A DNA stretch of 64,000 nt, from positions 124,821 through 188,820 of the forward strand of contig CAMYKZ010000002.1 of the NCBI GenBank assembly GCA_947259045.1, in the 5' to 3' direction. Under the pieces are notes generated by a model. That model made no database searches and was not told the origin of the DNA. It saw only the letters and a list, made by a program, of their open reading frames with translations. Positions 51,573 to 60,665 of this stretch are shown piece by piece; position 1 is the stretch's first letter; every line of letters begins with the position of its first letter. A program made the translations under genes and the position numbers. This DNA comes from an uncultured Afifella sp. GTDB lineage: Bacteria > Pseudomonadota > Alphaproteobacteria > Rhizobiales > Afifellaceae.

Positions 51573-52346
51573 TTATTTATCCGCCCCCAGCCGGCCGGCT
51601 GTTTCGAGCACGCCGGCCAACCGGGCCGCCCATGCGGCCTGGTCTGCGGGCGTTGCAATCTCGTCATTGCGGATCTCGACCATCATTGTCGCCAGCCCGC
51701 GCTGCTCGCCGTGCCGGCTTAGTGTGTAATAGACCCCGTCGGCCGGCGAATAGGGCTGATTGACACCGACATTGAGCTCGCCATCTGAACGCAGGCCGTC
51801 AATCACATGATTGCCGAGTGCCGGGTCCCGGTTGAACAATATGCCAACCGGCCAGGGGCGGGGTTTGCCGAAAAAGACCGGCGTATAGGAATGCATGGCA
51901 ATCAGGCTGCAGCCGAGCCCGCTTGCGAACCTTTTGTCGAGGCAGGCCTCGATCGCTGCGTGATAGGGCTGGTGGATCGTGCGGATCCGCGCCTGGCGGT
52001 CTTCATCGCGCAGATTCCGGTTGCCCGGAATATCCTTGCCTTCGCCAGTCCGGACGATCAGATCGGGCGCGTCCGAGGCCCTGTTGCAGTCAATGATCAA
52101 ACGCGACGCATCGGGCCACAGAAGCGGCGCGTCAAGGCGCTTCGCCATCAGCCGCGCTACGGCCAACGCGCCGGAATCCCAGGCAATGTGACCCTGCAGA
52201 TCCGCTTCGGCCAGACCGAGACCGGCATAGGATTCCGGCATAGTGTTGCTGGCGTGATCGCACAGGATGACGAAACCGCCGGCGCCATCGGCGTTTTCCG
52301 TGACGACACCATCATCGTGCCCCGACCTCGTTTGGACCAGCGTCAT
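51573..52346 (-). CDS. N-formylglutamate amidohydrolase family protein
   Basis: A 257-residue protein. FVILCDHASNTMPESYAGLGL is the N-terminal FGase signature, LIIDCNRASDAPDLI and IAMHSYTPVFFGKPRPWPVG the central motifs with possible zinc ligands, and VGVNQPYSPADGVYYTLSRHGEQRGLATMMVEIRNDEI the C-terminal part. Hydrolyses N-formyl-glutamate or an analogous N-acyl-glutamate to glutamate. As first gene of the gamma-glutamyl operon it could release glutamate from a gamma-glutamyl acid, a role taken by PuuD elsewhere; this is inference. Confidence 0.9.
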   Translation of the reverse strand: MTLVQTRSGHDDGVVTENADGAGGFVILCDHASNTMPESYAGLGLAEADLQGHIAWDSGALAVARLMAKRLDAPLLWPDASRLIIDCNRASDAPDLIVRTGEGKDIPGNRNLRDEDRQARIRTIHQPYHAAIEACLDKRFASGLGCSLIAMHSYTPVFFGKPRPWPVGILFNRDPALGNHVIDGLRSDGELNVGVNQPYSPADGVYYTLSRHGEQRGLATMMVEIRNDEIATPADQAAWAARLAGVLETAGRLGADK

Positions 52347-52518
52347 TCATTCCCCGCATCGCGCCATTGCTGCCCGGCAGACCGTTCTTGCTGCTTTCAC
52401 CGGTCACGGCATTCAGCGAACAATCTCAATCAGCAAAGGCACGCCTGTCAATCGCCGATCGGCCGCACCCTGCTCCGCCTGCAGCGAATGCGACAGAGCC
52501 ATGGATTGATCGCACGGT

Positions 52519-53205
52519 ATGAATGCCCTATCTGCCGGAAGCTGGAATGTTTTGCACCGGAGCAATACCCTGTCCGATATTTTTCTCAATCACGGCCCCG
52601 ACGCCTATGCGCTGGCGGACTGGCGAAGAAGGATCAGTACGCTTTATGGCCAGGTGCGCGACACGCCCTCGCCGTCCAAAGCATGGCAGGTCTGGCAGCA
52701 TGGCCGCGACGATCTGTTCCGCAATCATGCCATGTCGCCGCTGCCTTCGGACCAGCGGCAGGGATTTTCCAACATTGCCTGTTACGATTATGACAAGGCG
52801 CTTCGGTTTTCCGTCGGTCTGGACAATATCGAAAATCCTCCGAAGGTCGACTTTGATCTCGGTGCCGACGGCCGCACGCGGATGCGACCCACAGCGCGCA
52901 CATCCGGCCTCAGCGACAGGTTGGGCGCAGAACTGACGGTTTTCTGGATCGACGGCTATGGCGGCGGTCTCTTCGTTCCGTTTGCAGATAGTACGAGCGG
53001 AACGGAAACCTATGGCGGCGGCCGCTATCTGATCGATACGATCAAGGGCGCAGATCTGGGGCTGGACAAGGACGGCCGGCTGATCCTCGATTTCAACTTC
53101 GCCTACAATCCGTCCTGTTCCTATTCGCCGGATTATGTCTGCCCGTTGTCGCCGGCGGAAAACAGGCTGGAAGTAGCGGTTCCCGCCGGCGAACGGCTTG
53201 GCTGA
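52519..53205 (+). CDS. DUF1684 family protein
   Basis: 228 residues, cytoplasmic by appearance. DYDKALRFSVGLDNIENPP, then the hallmark FVPFADSTSGTETYGGGRYL and DLGLDKDGRLILDFNFAYNP with SYSPDYVCPLSPAENRLEVAVPAGE define DUF1684. Members are widespread and of unknown function. It is alone on the plus strand, divergent from the N-formylglutamate amidohydrolase and convergent with the DUF992 gene, with a strong hairpin between. Confidence 0.88.
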   Translation: MNALSAGSWNVLHRSNTLSDIFLNHGPDAYALADWRRRISTLYGQVRDTPSPSKAWQVWQHGRDDLFRNHAMSPLPSDQRQGFSNIACYDYDKALRFSVGLDNIENPPKVDFDLGADGRTRMRPTARTSGLSDRLGAELTVFWIDGYGGGLFVPFADSTSGTETYGGGRYLIDTIKGADLGLDKDGRLILDFNFAYNPSCSYSPDYVCPLSPAENRLEVAVPAGERLG

Positions 53206-53233
53206 CATCCAGGTTTCCGGTCTGTCAACAAAA

Positions 53234-53256
53234 ACGGCCGGTCAGTAACCGGCCGT
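53234..53256 (-). terminator. Intrinsic terminator of the DUF992 gene
   Basis: A perfect 9-bp stem ACGGCCGGT/ACCGGCCGT around CAGTA, 26 bases after the DUF992 stop. On the minus strand it is followed by TTTTTGTT. It may also end the convergent DUF1684 transcript. Confidence 0.85.
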
Positions 53257-53282
53257 CGTGAACGCGCAGAGGATTTTTTCGG

Positions 53283-53714
53283 CTATTCGACCGGCCGGAG
53301 CTGGAAGAAGGAAATGCCCGGATCGATGGCGCTGCCTCGGGCCTGCAGGATGAGGCTCTTCTTGCCTTCGCCATAAAGCGATCCGGCGCTCAGTCCGGCA
53401 ACGCCTGCAAGATAATCGCCCGACAGGCCGCCCTTCTTGTAAGCGCCTGTGGATTTCAGCGCCAGCACGTCCCACTGGACGTTTGCCGTACGATTGATTG
53501 CGCTCTGGTTGACCAGCGCGAAGTAGAGTTCGACCGGGCCGCCTGAAAAGGATTGAAACTTGCAAAGCACAGCGTTTGGAGCAGCCCCTTGCGCAAAGGC
53601 GCATTCCAGATCGCCGACCGCCTGATATTTCCCGGCCGCAAGCGCCGGCACAGACAGAGATACCGAAAGCGCGGCAATCAGCGCCGAAGCCAGTTTCGAA
53701 ACAACTTTATTCAT
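53283..53714 (-). CDS. Exported DUF992-like protein
   Basis: About 143 residues from the second Met (ATG 53714, GGAG upstream). The signal peptide ends SVSLSVPALAAG. The mature domain starts KYQAVGDLECAFAQGAAPNAVLCKF, with two cysteines in the positions of the DUF992 disulfide, then a VQWDVLALK strand and LSGDYLAGVAGLSAGSLYGEGKKSLILQ. It diverges from classical DUF992 but shares its length and pattern with the paralogue 143 bases upstream. Periplasmic, function unknown. Confidence 0.8.
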   Translation of the reverse strand: MNKVVSKLASALIAALSVSLSVPALAAGKYQAVGDLECAFAQGAAPNAVLCKFQSFSGGPVELYFALVNQSAINRTANVQWDVLALKSTGAYKKGGLSGDYLAGVAGLSAGSLYGEGKKSLILQARGSAIDPGISFFQLRPVE

Positions 53715-53857
53715 GAACGGTCTCCTCACAAGCAGCGCGCCGTCAAACCTTGCGGTGCTTAACGATATATTGTGCCGATGACCGGATTTTCGCAGGATTT
53801 TATGTCAAAAGGGTAAACAGAGACCCGTAAGCAACTGTTGTATCAACAAAATTCCGA

Positions 53858-54322
53858 TCACAACGACCGGAGCTGAAATACTGATATGCCAGCGGCCAGG
53901 TTAAGACCTTCCTGGCCCTGGATACTCAGCGGTTGCAGGATGAACCCACTCTTTGTGTTGCCCACCAGCGCATTGGCGCCGATACCGGCTCCGGCTGTGA
54001 TTTCGGCCGATACGCCCCGGTAATCGCCATCGAGGCCGCCGGGCCGATAGCCGCCCGGTGTCGGCGCAAGAACCAGCCATTTGACAAACGAACCATCGGT
54101 CGTGCCGATATCGAGGCCGAACCGTTCGACGACACCGAAATAGGCCTCCACCTCGCCCGATGCGGGCGTGAATTCGCATTTCAGGTCTTTGATGGAACCG
54201 AAGACGGAACCGGAGCCCGGCCCGATGACGCAGTCCAGGGTGCCGACCTGAAACCGTTCACCGGCAGCCGATGCAGAAAAGCATAGCGCCATCAGCGTCC
54301 ATGCGCTCAGAAAAACCTTCAT
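53858..54322 (-). CDS. Exported DUF992 family protein
   Basis: About 154 residues; ATG 54322 is preceded by GGAGACGGG, and the longer open frame has no homology. Signal peptide KVFLSAWTLMALCFSASA. The mature part has the DUF992 signature: FQVGTLDCVIGPGSG, KDLKCEFTPASGEVEAYFG, GLDIGTTDG, DGDYRGVSAEITAGAGIGAN and FILQPLSIQGQEGLNLAAG. The two cysteines probably form a disulfide. Small periplasmic beta protein common in Hyphomicrobiales, role unknown. Tandem with the related gene downstream. Confidence 0.88.
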   Translation of the reverse strand: MKVFLSAWTLMALCFSASAAGERFQVGTLDCVIGPGSGSVFGSIKDLKCEFTPASGEVEAYFGVVERFGLDIGTTDGSFVKWLVLAPTPGGYRPGGLDGDYRGVSAEITAGAGIGANALVGNTKSGFILQPLSIQGQEGLNLAAGISVFQLRSL

Positions 54323-54520
54323 AACCCGTCTCCAACCTGACAAATGCAAACCCGAATTGCCGCCCCTGCGGCCAACCGTACGCGCAACCGAAGCAAAGCG
54401 GAAACGGATTTGCTTTGCTCCGGCGCGAAAATGGCCTATCTGCTGCTTTAGCCGGACGTTAAGACAAGTGCGCTCTAACGTCGGCACATTTTCGATAACA
54501 CCAGACAGACGGACGATATC

Positions 54521-55487
54521 ATGCCTTCTCTTCAAGAGATGCTCGCTTCAAAACCGATCCTTCGAAATGGGGCTTGTCGCCGGCGATGCACCGGAAATGT
54601 GGAACATTGACGATCCGGACAAGGTCACCGGCCTGCACCAGGATTTTGTCGATGCCGGCTCCGATATCATCCTGACCAATACGTTCGGCGCCAACCGCGA
54701 CCGGCTGAAGCTGCACAATGCGCAGGACCGGGCCTACGAACTCAACAAGGCCGGCGCCGAACTGGCGCGTGCGGTCGCCGACAAGGCCGGCCGGCCTGTC
54801 GTCGTTGCCGGTTCCGTCGGTCCGTTGGGCGAGCTGTTTGAACCGATGGGCGCGCTCAATGATGAAAGCGCGCTTGAAGCTTTTACCGAACAGGCGCGCG
54901 GCCTCAAGGATGGCGGCGCCGATATCTGCTGGATCGAAACCATGTCGTCGGATCAGGAAATGCGCGCAGCCGCCCTCGGCGCCATTGCAGCCGGCATCGC
55001 CTACACCGCCACCGCCAGTTTTGACACTGCCGGCATGACGATGATGGGCATCGCACCGGCCGCATTGGGTTCGATCTTTGCCGACCTGACTGAGCCGCCG
55101 GTGGCGATCGGCGCCAATTGCGGCGTTGGCGCATCCGATCTGCTGGTCTCCGTGCTCGGCATCAGCGAAGGCGCGCCGGATCAGACCGTTATCGCCAAGG
55201 CCAATTGCGGCATCCCGCAGGTGCGCGGGGACCATGTCCATTATTCCGGAACGCCGGAACTGATGGCCGATTATGCCCGCCTTGCCGCCGATGCCGGCGT
55301 GCGCATTATCGGCGGCTGCTGCGGCACCAGCATTACCCATCTGGCAGCCATGCGCGCGGCGATCGATGATTACACGCCGGGCGACCGGCCGGACCGGGCG
55401 CTGATTGAAGACAAGCTTGGTGCGCTCGCCGCTCCGCCGGCGGAAGGCCGCGTGCGGGAACGGTCATCGCGCCGCAGGCGCGCCTGA
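54521..55487 (+). pseudogene. bmt: Betaine--homocysteine S-methyltransferase-like gene with an N-terminal deletion
   Basis: From ATG 54521 the frame reads MPSLQEMLASKPIL, the usual start of bacterial Bmt. It then jumps, in another frame, to EMGLVAGDAPEMWNIDDPDK, so about 32-35 bases encoding the conserved ADGATGT(N/S)LF segment are missing. The rest is complete: DAGSDIILTNTFGANRDRL, VVAGSVGPLGELFEPMG, the zinc cysteines in GANCGVGA and GGCCGTSITHL. The family moves a methyl group from betaine or S-methylmethionine to homocysteine. The lost segment contributes to substrate binding, so the gene is probably inactive unless ATG 54567 makes a working truncated protein; no ribosome site is seen there. 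It precedes an AhpD-like gene. Confidence 0.8.
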
Positions 55488-55562
55488 AACCGAGCGCATT
55501 TGACGGCAGGCAGCATGGCGGGCATGAGTTCTCCTTGAAACCTTTCAGGGAGAAACGCAAAA

Positions 55563-55967
55563 ATGGCGACTGTCAAACTGCCGGACGACCCGGAAGCCGA
55601 TCCACGGATCAAGGCTGTCTTCGACGATATCCGCGCCACCCGCGGCAGCGATTTCATCAACAATCTCTGGCTCTATCTGGCCTTCGATCCGCAACTGCTG
55701 GAAGAGGTCTGGCGCGATGTGCGCGACGTCATGGCCAAACCGTCGCTGATCGACCCGAAGACCAAGGAAATGATCTACCTTGCCGTATCCGTCGCCAACG
55801 CCTGCACCTATTGCGTCCATTCCCATACAGCCGCGGCCAAAGCCAAGGGCATGAGCGAGGCGGAACATGCCGAACTGCTCCGGATCATCACCACCGCCGG
55901 ACGGACCAACCATCTGCTGAACGGGATGCAGGTGCCGGTCGATGATGTATTTGATGCCGGCGGGTAA
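55563..55967 (+). CDS. Carboxymuconolactone decarboxylase/AhpD-like protein
   Basis: 134 residues, ATG preceded by AGGGAG. The all-helical AhpD-like domain holds the redox motif CTYCVHSHTAAAKAKGMS (CxxC followed by HxxH-type histidines), typical of alkylhydroperoxidase-like members rather than true decarboxylases. Cytoplasmic; may reduce peroxides or act as a thiol relay. It lies 75 bases after the damaged bmt-like gene and may have been co-transcribed with it. Confidence 0.9.
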   Translation: MATVKLPDDPEADPRIKAVFDDIRATRGSDFINNLWLYLAFDPQLLEEVWRDVRDVMAKPSLIDPKTKEMIYLAVSVANACTYCVHSHTAAAKAKGMSEAEHAELLRIITTAGRTNHLLNGMQVPVDDVFDAGG

Positions 55968-56374
55968 ACATGACAGACACTCTTGCGGCGTATGCTCCCG
56001 CTTCATAGAGATTTATTCGACATCAAACCTTGAACCTTTATCGCCGACAGACCGTCTGACAGGACAAGTACCGGGAACAGGCTGGCGCGAGAGTTCCGCG
56101 TTCACTGTCGTCAGCCGCATCATCCCGCCTTTTCGATATCCCCGACCGGGAGATCGACAGGAGCAGCATGCATTGTCCTGCGTACCGCTTGCTGCAGTGA
56201 GCTGCCGGATGCGTATCTTCCGGCAGCTCATATTCTTGCCGACCGGGTTCGATCCCCACCCGGTCTTCCATCCCGCCACGGCCGAACGTATCGCCGCTAT
56301 CCCGCGCCTTGATCGGCCAATATTCACCGGCTAGCGTTTCATCTCAGAGGCGATCTTTCAGGAGGTTTGACACC
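55968..56374. other. 407-base intergenic region with two strong hairpins
   Basis: No credible protein. It contains a perfect 11-bp stem (GAGCTGCCGGA 56199-56209 with TCCGGCAGCTC 56219-56229) and a 7-bp stem (GACCGGG 56241-56247 with CCCGGTC 56259-56265). The second has a TTCGATCCCCA loop that superficially resembles a tRNA T-arm, but no complete tRNA can be folded. They may be a terminator pair or part of a structured RNA. Confidence 0.5.
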
Positions 56375-57253
56375 GTGAACCGGCACCATGCTTCGCAGAA
56401 ATCCGTCGCCCCTCGGGCTATCGCCACCCAGATTGCCGCGATTTCTGCAGTCGGACTTGCAATTGTCATTGTTTCGTTTGCGATCGGCCTCAGCATGCTG
56501 ACTGTTGTCGGACCGGTATTGGTTGCCGCCGGACTGTGGCTCATTGTTCAGGGACTCAAGGACAGGGCCGATCATCGCGCCGTCGCGCGGGCGATTCGAC
56601 TGGAACAGCCCAGACAGGGGCAATGGACGGCTGTCAGCGGAAAGGCTGTTTCGCTTGGACGCAAACCGGCGGATCCTCGCGATATTCTTGCCTTTCGGTA
56701 TCAGATTTTCGACGTGACGCGTGGAAAATCCAAGTCCGGCAGAACGGGGTCGAAATCGCTGGTTCCCCGCTATGACGGTTATTTTCTGGCGCCGACCGGG
56801 ATCAAATCGCGCTTCGGTACCGTGCAATTGTTCGGGTTCCCGGATCTGATCCATCTGGACAAGAAAGGCCTGCCGAATGACGTGCTTGTCCGCTCCAAGG
56901 AAAAGGCCGAATTGAAGCCGGAATTTTTACCCGGGTTTGCCGCAAGGATGCTGGTATCGACCCAAATCCGGGACAGGTTCGACGCCGCCATCAAATATTC
57001 CAACGAAGAAAGCACAAGCGAAGGAACGAGCAAATTCTGGCAATTGCGGCCGGACGAAGAGGTCTGCGTCTTCGGGGTCTGGAAAAACCGCGCGCTGTTT
57101 CCCAGTTCCAATCGCCCGAGGGGCCTTCCGGTTTATGCCGGAACCGCTGAAGAGGTTCACCAAAGGCTCAAGGAGGACAGTTCCGCTTTCATGATCATCG
57201 GTGCATTCATCATTCTTCTTGTTGCGGCATGGGCCCTTTGGACACTGATCTGA
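56375..57253 (+). CDS. Hypothetical membrane protein with a large soluble domain
   Basis: About 292 residues from GTG 56375, preceded by a perfect AGGAGGT 8 bases upstream. Two adjacent hydrophobic segments (about 20-60) and one at the C-terminus (AFMIIGAFIILLVAAWALWTLI) anchor about 200 soluble residues. The soluble part (WTAVSGKAVSLGRKPADPRD, FRYQIFDVTRG, GYFLAPTGIKSRFGTVQLFG) faintly recalls GIDE-type membrane domains, but I do not assign it. Located between the AhpD-like gene and the histidine kinase. Confidence 0.78.
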   Translation: MNRHHASQKSVAPRAIATQIAAISAVGLAIVIVSFAIGLSMLTVVGPVLVAAGLWLIVQGLKDRADHRAVARAIRLEQPRQGQWTAVSGKAVSLGRKPADPRDILAFRYQIFDVTRGKSKSGRTGSKSLVPRYDGYFLAPTGIKSRFGTVQLFGFPDLIHLDKKGLPNDVLVRSKEKAELKPEFLPGFAARMLVSTQIRDRFDAAIKYSNEESTSEGTSKFWQLRPDEEVCVFGVWKNRALFPSSNRPRGLPVYAGTAEEVHQRLKEDSSAFMIIGAFIILLVAAWALWTLI

Positions 57254-57309
57254 TTTGCCGGACCCTGTCTGTTTCCTGATCCTTTGTTCCGCCGACGATC
57301 CCCAGCAAT

Positions 57310-58941
57310 TCAGCAACGGCTTGCGGCCGCCTGGTCGTGTTCAGAAACCGCTTCATCCAGTGCTTTACGGATGATCATTGCCAGATCGGACATCTTGAAA
57401 GGTTTTGCAAGAAACGCACAGGAAACCAGTTCGTCAATCTGCCGGGTCAGAGCGGCCTCGGCAAATCCGGAGGTCAGAACGAAACGGAGTTCCGGGTATT
57501 TGGCTTTCGCGACGGCGGCCAGATCTGTACCGGTCATGCCATGGGGCATGACGATATCGGTAAACACCAGCGCGATGTCCCCTCGTCTGGCGAGCATTGC
57601 AAGCGCCTCCATGCCATTCTCTGCCTGCAAAACCAGATATCCAAGCGCTTCCAGCATCGACACGGAAACATCCCGGACTGCTTCATTATCTTCAACGACA
57701 AGGATTGTTTCGTGCCCTGCGGGATAGTCTTCGCGGTGGGTGCCGGTGGTCGGTTCCATGTCAGCAACAGACGTGGTTTCGCGCGGCAGGTAAATCGTAA
57801 CCGTCGTCCCGTATCCTTCCATACTGTGAAGATCGACATGGCCGAGGGATTGCTTTGCAAAGCCGAAAACCATGCTGAGACCAAGTCCGCTTCCCTGCCC
57901 GACATCCTTGGTTGTGAAAAACGGCTCAAACACCTGGGCCAGGATATCCTCCGGCATTCCGGTGCCGGAGTCGGAAACGGAAACGGCGAAATATTCACCC
58001 GGCCCAACGTCCGGGTAGGCCTCGGCATATCGGGCATCAAGCGTGACATTTGACGTTTCGATAGTCAGTTCACCGCCATCAGGCATAGCATCGCGCGCAT
58101 TGACGGCCAGGTTCAGGATTGCCATTTCCAACTGGTTTGAATCGACGTTGATCAACCATCCGCGATCACACAGGCTGGTCTTGAGCTCGATGTTTTCTCC
58201 GATCGACCTATGCAACAATTCCGTCATGCCGATGATATGGCTGTTGGGATCACTGACTTCAGCCTGCAGGATCTGGCGGCGGGAAAAAGCAAGCAGCCGC
58301 TGTGTCAGTTGCGCTCCGCGTTGCGCAGCCTGCATCGCACTCGCGGTCCTGCGCTGGGCTTTTTCATTACCCGAAACCTCTCGTTCAAGAAGCTGGAGGT
58401 TGCCAAGAACGATTGCCAGCAGATTGTTGAAATCATGGGCAAGCCCGCCTGTCAGCTGTCCGACAGCTTCCATTTTCTGGGCCTGCATCAACCTCTGTTC
58501 TGCCTCTTTTTGCAGGGTGAGATCGAGTATCTGCGCCACAGTATATAGCGGCTGACCGTGCTCATCGCGAATCAAGGCGACGCTGAGCAGGATCGGCATC
58601 ACTTTTCCGTCTTTGCGAATGTAGCGCTTCGGCATCTGAAACGATGGAATGGTGCCATCCAGCAACTGGTCCATGAACGCCATATCGGCTTCCAGGTCAT
58701 CCGGATGTGTTATCGTCTGAAAATCCGTGTCCAGAAGCTCTTCTTCCGTATAACCCAACATCGTGCAAAGGGCAGCGTTGACCTTCAGCCACCGTCCGTT
58801 CGGCTTGTTTAGACCCATGCCGTGCGGAGCAGTCGCAAAGGCGGCACGGAAGCGTGCCTCGCTTTCGCGAAGCGCCAGGATCGAGTCTTCGCTCACCGGA
58901 AGCCGCTTCGGTTCAGCCTGCAGGGTCTGACCGCTGGGCAT
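57310..58941 (-). CDS. PAS-domain hybrid histidine kinase with receiver
   Basis: A 543-residue soluble protein. Residues about 25-150 are a PAS/PAC domain ([41 protein letters not shown]). The kinase core has the H box [22 protein letters not shown] box [16 protein letters not shown]1 SDSGTGMP, F box EPFFTTK and G2 [11 protein letters not shown]. The last 120 residues form a receiver ([13 protein letters not shown], phospho-Asp in [12 protein letters not shown]). This architecture is common in alphaproteobacteria. No cognate regulator is adjacent. The start lacks a good ribosome site. Confidence 0.92.
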   Translation of the reverse strand: MPSGQTLQAEPKRLPVSEDSILALRESEARFRAAFATAPHGMGLNKPNGRWLKVNAALCTMLGYTEEELLDTDFQTITHPDDLEADMAFMDQLLDGTIPSFQMPKRYIRKDGKVMPILLSVALIRDEHGQPLYTVAQILDLTLQKEAEQRLMQAQKMEAVGQLTGGLAHDFNNLLAIVLGNLQLLEREVSGNEKAQRRTASAMQAAQRGAQLTQRLLAFSRRQILQAEVSDPNSHIIGMTELLHRSIGENIELKTSLCDRGWLINVDSNQLEMAILNLAVNARDAMPDGGELTIETSNVTLDARYAEAYPDVGPGEYFAVSVSDSGTGMPEDILAQVFEPFFTTKDVGQGSGLGLSMVFGFAKQSLGHVDLHSMEGYGTTVTIYLPRETTSVADMEPTTGTHREDYPAGHETILVVEDNEAVRDVSVSMLEALGYLVLQAENGMEALAMLARRGDIALVFTDIVMPHGMTGTDLAAVAKAKYPELRFVLTSGFAEAALTRQIDELVSCAFLAKPFKMSDLAMIIRKALDEAVSEHDQAAASRC

Positions 58942-59291
58942 ATGACTGATAAAACTGGATCTTTCACGTCAGGCACTCGATATACTTCTTCTTGTCGATT
59001 GAGTCAGGCCAGCGAATCGCGGCAGATTGCATACGACGGATGGTGAAGAGTAACCAAAGAAACTAAACCAATTGACAACAGGGTCGTGCTGGAACGTTCT
59101 GGGAACCATTGATCTGCCGGCAGCAGCTTGGCGATTTTGGGGCGCTCAGCCGGAGTGAGAGCAATCTGAATATCTTGATGAGCCGTGCGTCCTGCCGGAC
59201 CCCGCACAGGCGGCCGAATGCCGCTGGACAGAAGATCGGCGATCTTCCATTCTGTTTCCCGATCGGCAACAGACAATCCGGAGGACGCCCG
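58942..59291. other. 350-base divergent intergenic region
   Basis: Must contain the promoters of the hybrid kinase and the dioxygenase-like gene. Open frames on both strands look non-coding. I see nothing else in it that I can support. Confidence 0.35.
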
Positions 59292-60089
59292 ATGACCCTC
59301 ACCGAACGGGAAATCACCGAATTCGACGAAAACGGCTATCTGTTCATGCCGTCCTGTTTTTCGGAAGACGAAATCCAGGTGCTGCGCGACGAAGCGGAGG
59401 AGATCTACAAGTCCGACCGCAAGGAAGTCTGGCGCGAAGACAGCGGCGCGCCGCGAACAGCCTTTGCCGCCCACACCTACAACGAAGCCTTCCGGCTGCT
59501 TGGCGCCCATCCCAGGCTGATCGAACCGGTCAGTCAGCTGTTCGGCGAGAGCGTCTACATGCACCAGTACAAAATCAACGCCAAGGCGCCGTTCGATGGC
59601 GCCGTCTGGCAGTGGCATCAGGATTACGGCACTTGGGCGCGCGACGACGGCATGCCGGAACCGCGGGCGATGAACATTGCCGTGTTCCTGGATGAAGTGA
59701 TGCCGATCAACGGGCCGCTGATGTTCATTCCCAAAAGCCACAAGGCCGGCACACTTGAGGCGTCGCACGACACCACGACGACATCCTACCCGCTGTGGAC
59801 GCTGGACAACGCAATGGTGACCGAACTGGCCGATGCCGGCGGCATTATTGCGCCGACGGGACCTGCGGGCTCGGTGATGATGTTCCACGGCAATCTGGTC
59901 CATGCCAGCCCGCCCAACATCACACCCTATCCGCGCAAAATCGTCTATCTGACGCTGAATGCGGTCTCAAACCACATCACCAAATACACCCGCGAGGAGT
60001 GGATCGCCCACCGCGATTTCACGCCGATCGAGGCCGTCAGAGACGATGCACTGCTGGAATATGCGAGGGCGCGGAAGAAGGCGGCGTAA
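59292..60089 (+). CDS. Phytanoyl-CoA dioxygenase (PhyH)-family Fe(II)/2-oxoglutarate oxygenase
   Basis: About 265 residues from ATG 59292 (GGAGG upstream). YLFMPSCFSEDEIQVLRDEA is the typical N-terminal stretch. The iron triad is WHQDYGTW (HxD) and HGNLVHASPPN (second His), followed by a conserved arginine-containing strand (YPRKIVYLTLNAVSN) that binds 2-oxoglutarate. FLDEVMPINGPLMFIPKSHKAG is the hallmark PhyH loop, closest in style to ectoine- and proline-hydroxylase-like members. It hydroxylates a small molecule in the cytoplasm; substrate unknown. A small gene follows after 25 bases. Confidence 0.9.
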   Translation: MTLTEREITEFDENGYLFMPSCFSEDEIQVLRDEAEEIYKSDRKEVWREDSGAPRTAFAAHTYNEAFRLLGAHPRLIEPVSQLFGESVYMHQYKINAKAPFDGAVWQWHQDYGTWARDDGMPEPRAMNIAVFLDEVMPINGPLMFIPKSHKAGTLEASHDTTTTSYPLWTLDNAMVTELADAGGIIAPTGPAGSVMMFHGNLVHASPPNITPYPRKIVYLTLNAVSNHITKYTREEWIAHRDFTPIEAVRDDALLEYARARKKAA

Positions 60090-60114
60090 GCGGCTCTAGC
60101 TGGATCAAGGAGCG

Positions 60115-60546
60115 ATGAAGAACAGCAAGTCATCGATTGATTTTTCTGCGCAGTTCGGAGGTAACGATGCTGCGGCAGCGGTACTGGATCACTTCAAGGC
60201 TCTCAAGTTTGCAGCCAAGGGCCTGGCAATTGAAGGATTCCCATTCCCCGAATTGACTTTCATTCTCCGGGTAGACGGAGAGGTGAATCAATACGGGTTC
60301 TCGGGATTGGCGAATATCGATGTCGACAGAGACGGAGAGTACCTCTCCGTCGATATCGGAATTACCGAACGCGACCGGGATGATCTGGAAAACAGGATCA
60401 TAAACGCGCTCCTGGCCAGTCCTGAAACAATCGCGTCTGCTTCCGCCAGGCACAGGATACCAGAGTTTGATGCGGATGTTTTGGTGTCGCCTTTGGATCT
60501 GCTCAGCGAGCGTTATTCAGAATCGCTTCCCTCGCGCTCAAGCTGA
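60115..60546 (+). CDS. Hypothetical protein
   Basis: 143 residues, ATG preceded by AAGGAG. No transmembrane segment or recognised domain. The middle (FPFPELTFILRVDGEVNQYG, then ANIDVDRDGEYLSVDIGI) predicts beta strands, the ends predict helices. It is 25 bases after the PhyH-family gene and likely co-transcribed. Small proteins of this kind are sometimes immunity or adaptor proteins, but nothing here shows that. Confidence 0.7.
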   Translation: MKNSKSSIDFSAQFGGNDAAAAVLDHFKALKFAAKGLAIEGFPFPELTFILRVDGEVNQYGFSGLANIDVDRDGEYLSVDIGITERDRDDLENRIINALLASPETIASASARHRIPEFDADVLVSPLDLLSERYSESLPSRSS

Positions 60547-60584
60547 AACCCATCAATTCATTCTCAAAATCGCACCAAAGAAAA

Positions 60585-60609
60585 CGCCGCCGGATCAAGT
60601 CCAGCGGCG
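60585..60609 (-). terminator. Intrinsic terminator of the sigma/VWA operon
   Basis: On the minus strand CGCCGCTGG-ACTTGAT-CCGGCGGCG (60601-60609 with 60585-60593, one G-U pair) is followed by TTTTCTTT. It lies 57 bases after the VWA gene stop and 38 bases after the convergent small-gene stop. Confidence 0.8.
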
Positions 60610-60665
60610 GTCTCTTGAGACCGGACAGGTGGGAGACCCCTGCCCGGCCCGGCTTTGAACCGAAC

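Noticed and set aside
56239-56280. tRNA-like T-arm (GGGTTCGATCCCC)
   Set aside because: The stem pairs only three bases as a T-arm, and no anticodon or acceptor arms can be folded around it.
59004-59903. A 299-codon minus-strand frame opposite the PhyH-family gene
   Set aside because: The plus strand has the iron-binding HxD...H motifs and a GGAGG ribosome site; the minus product is a shadow with no domain.
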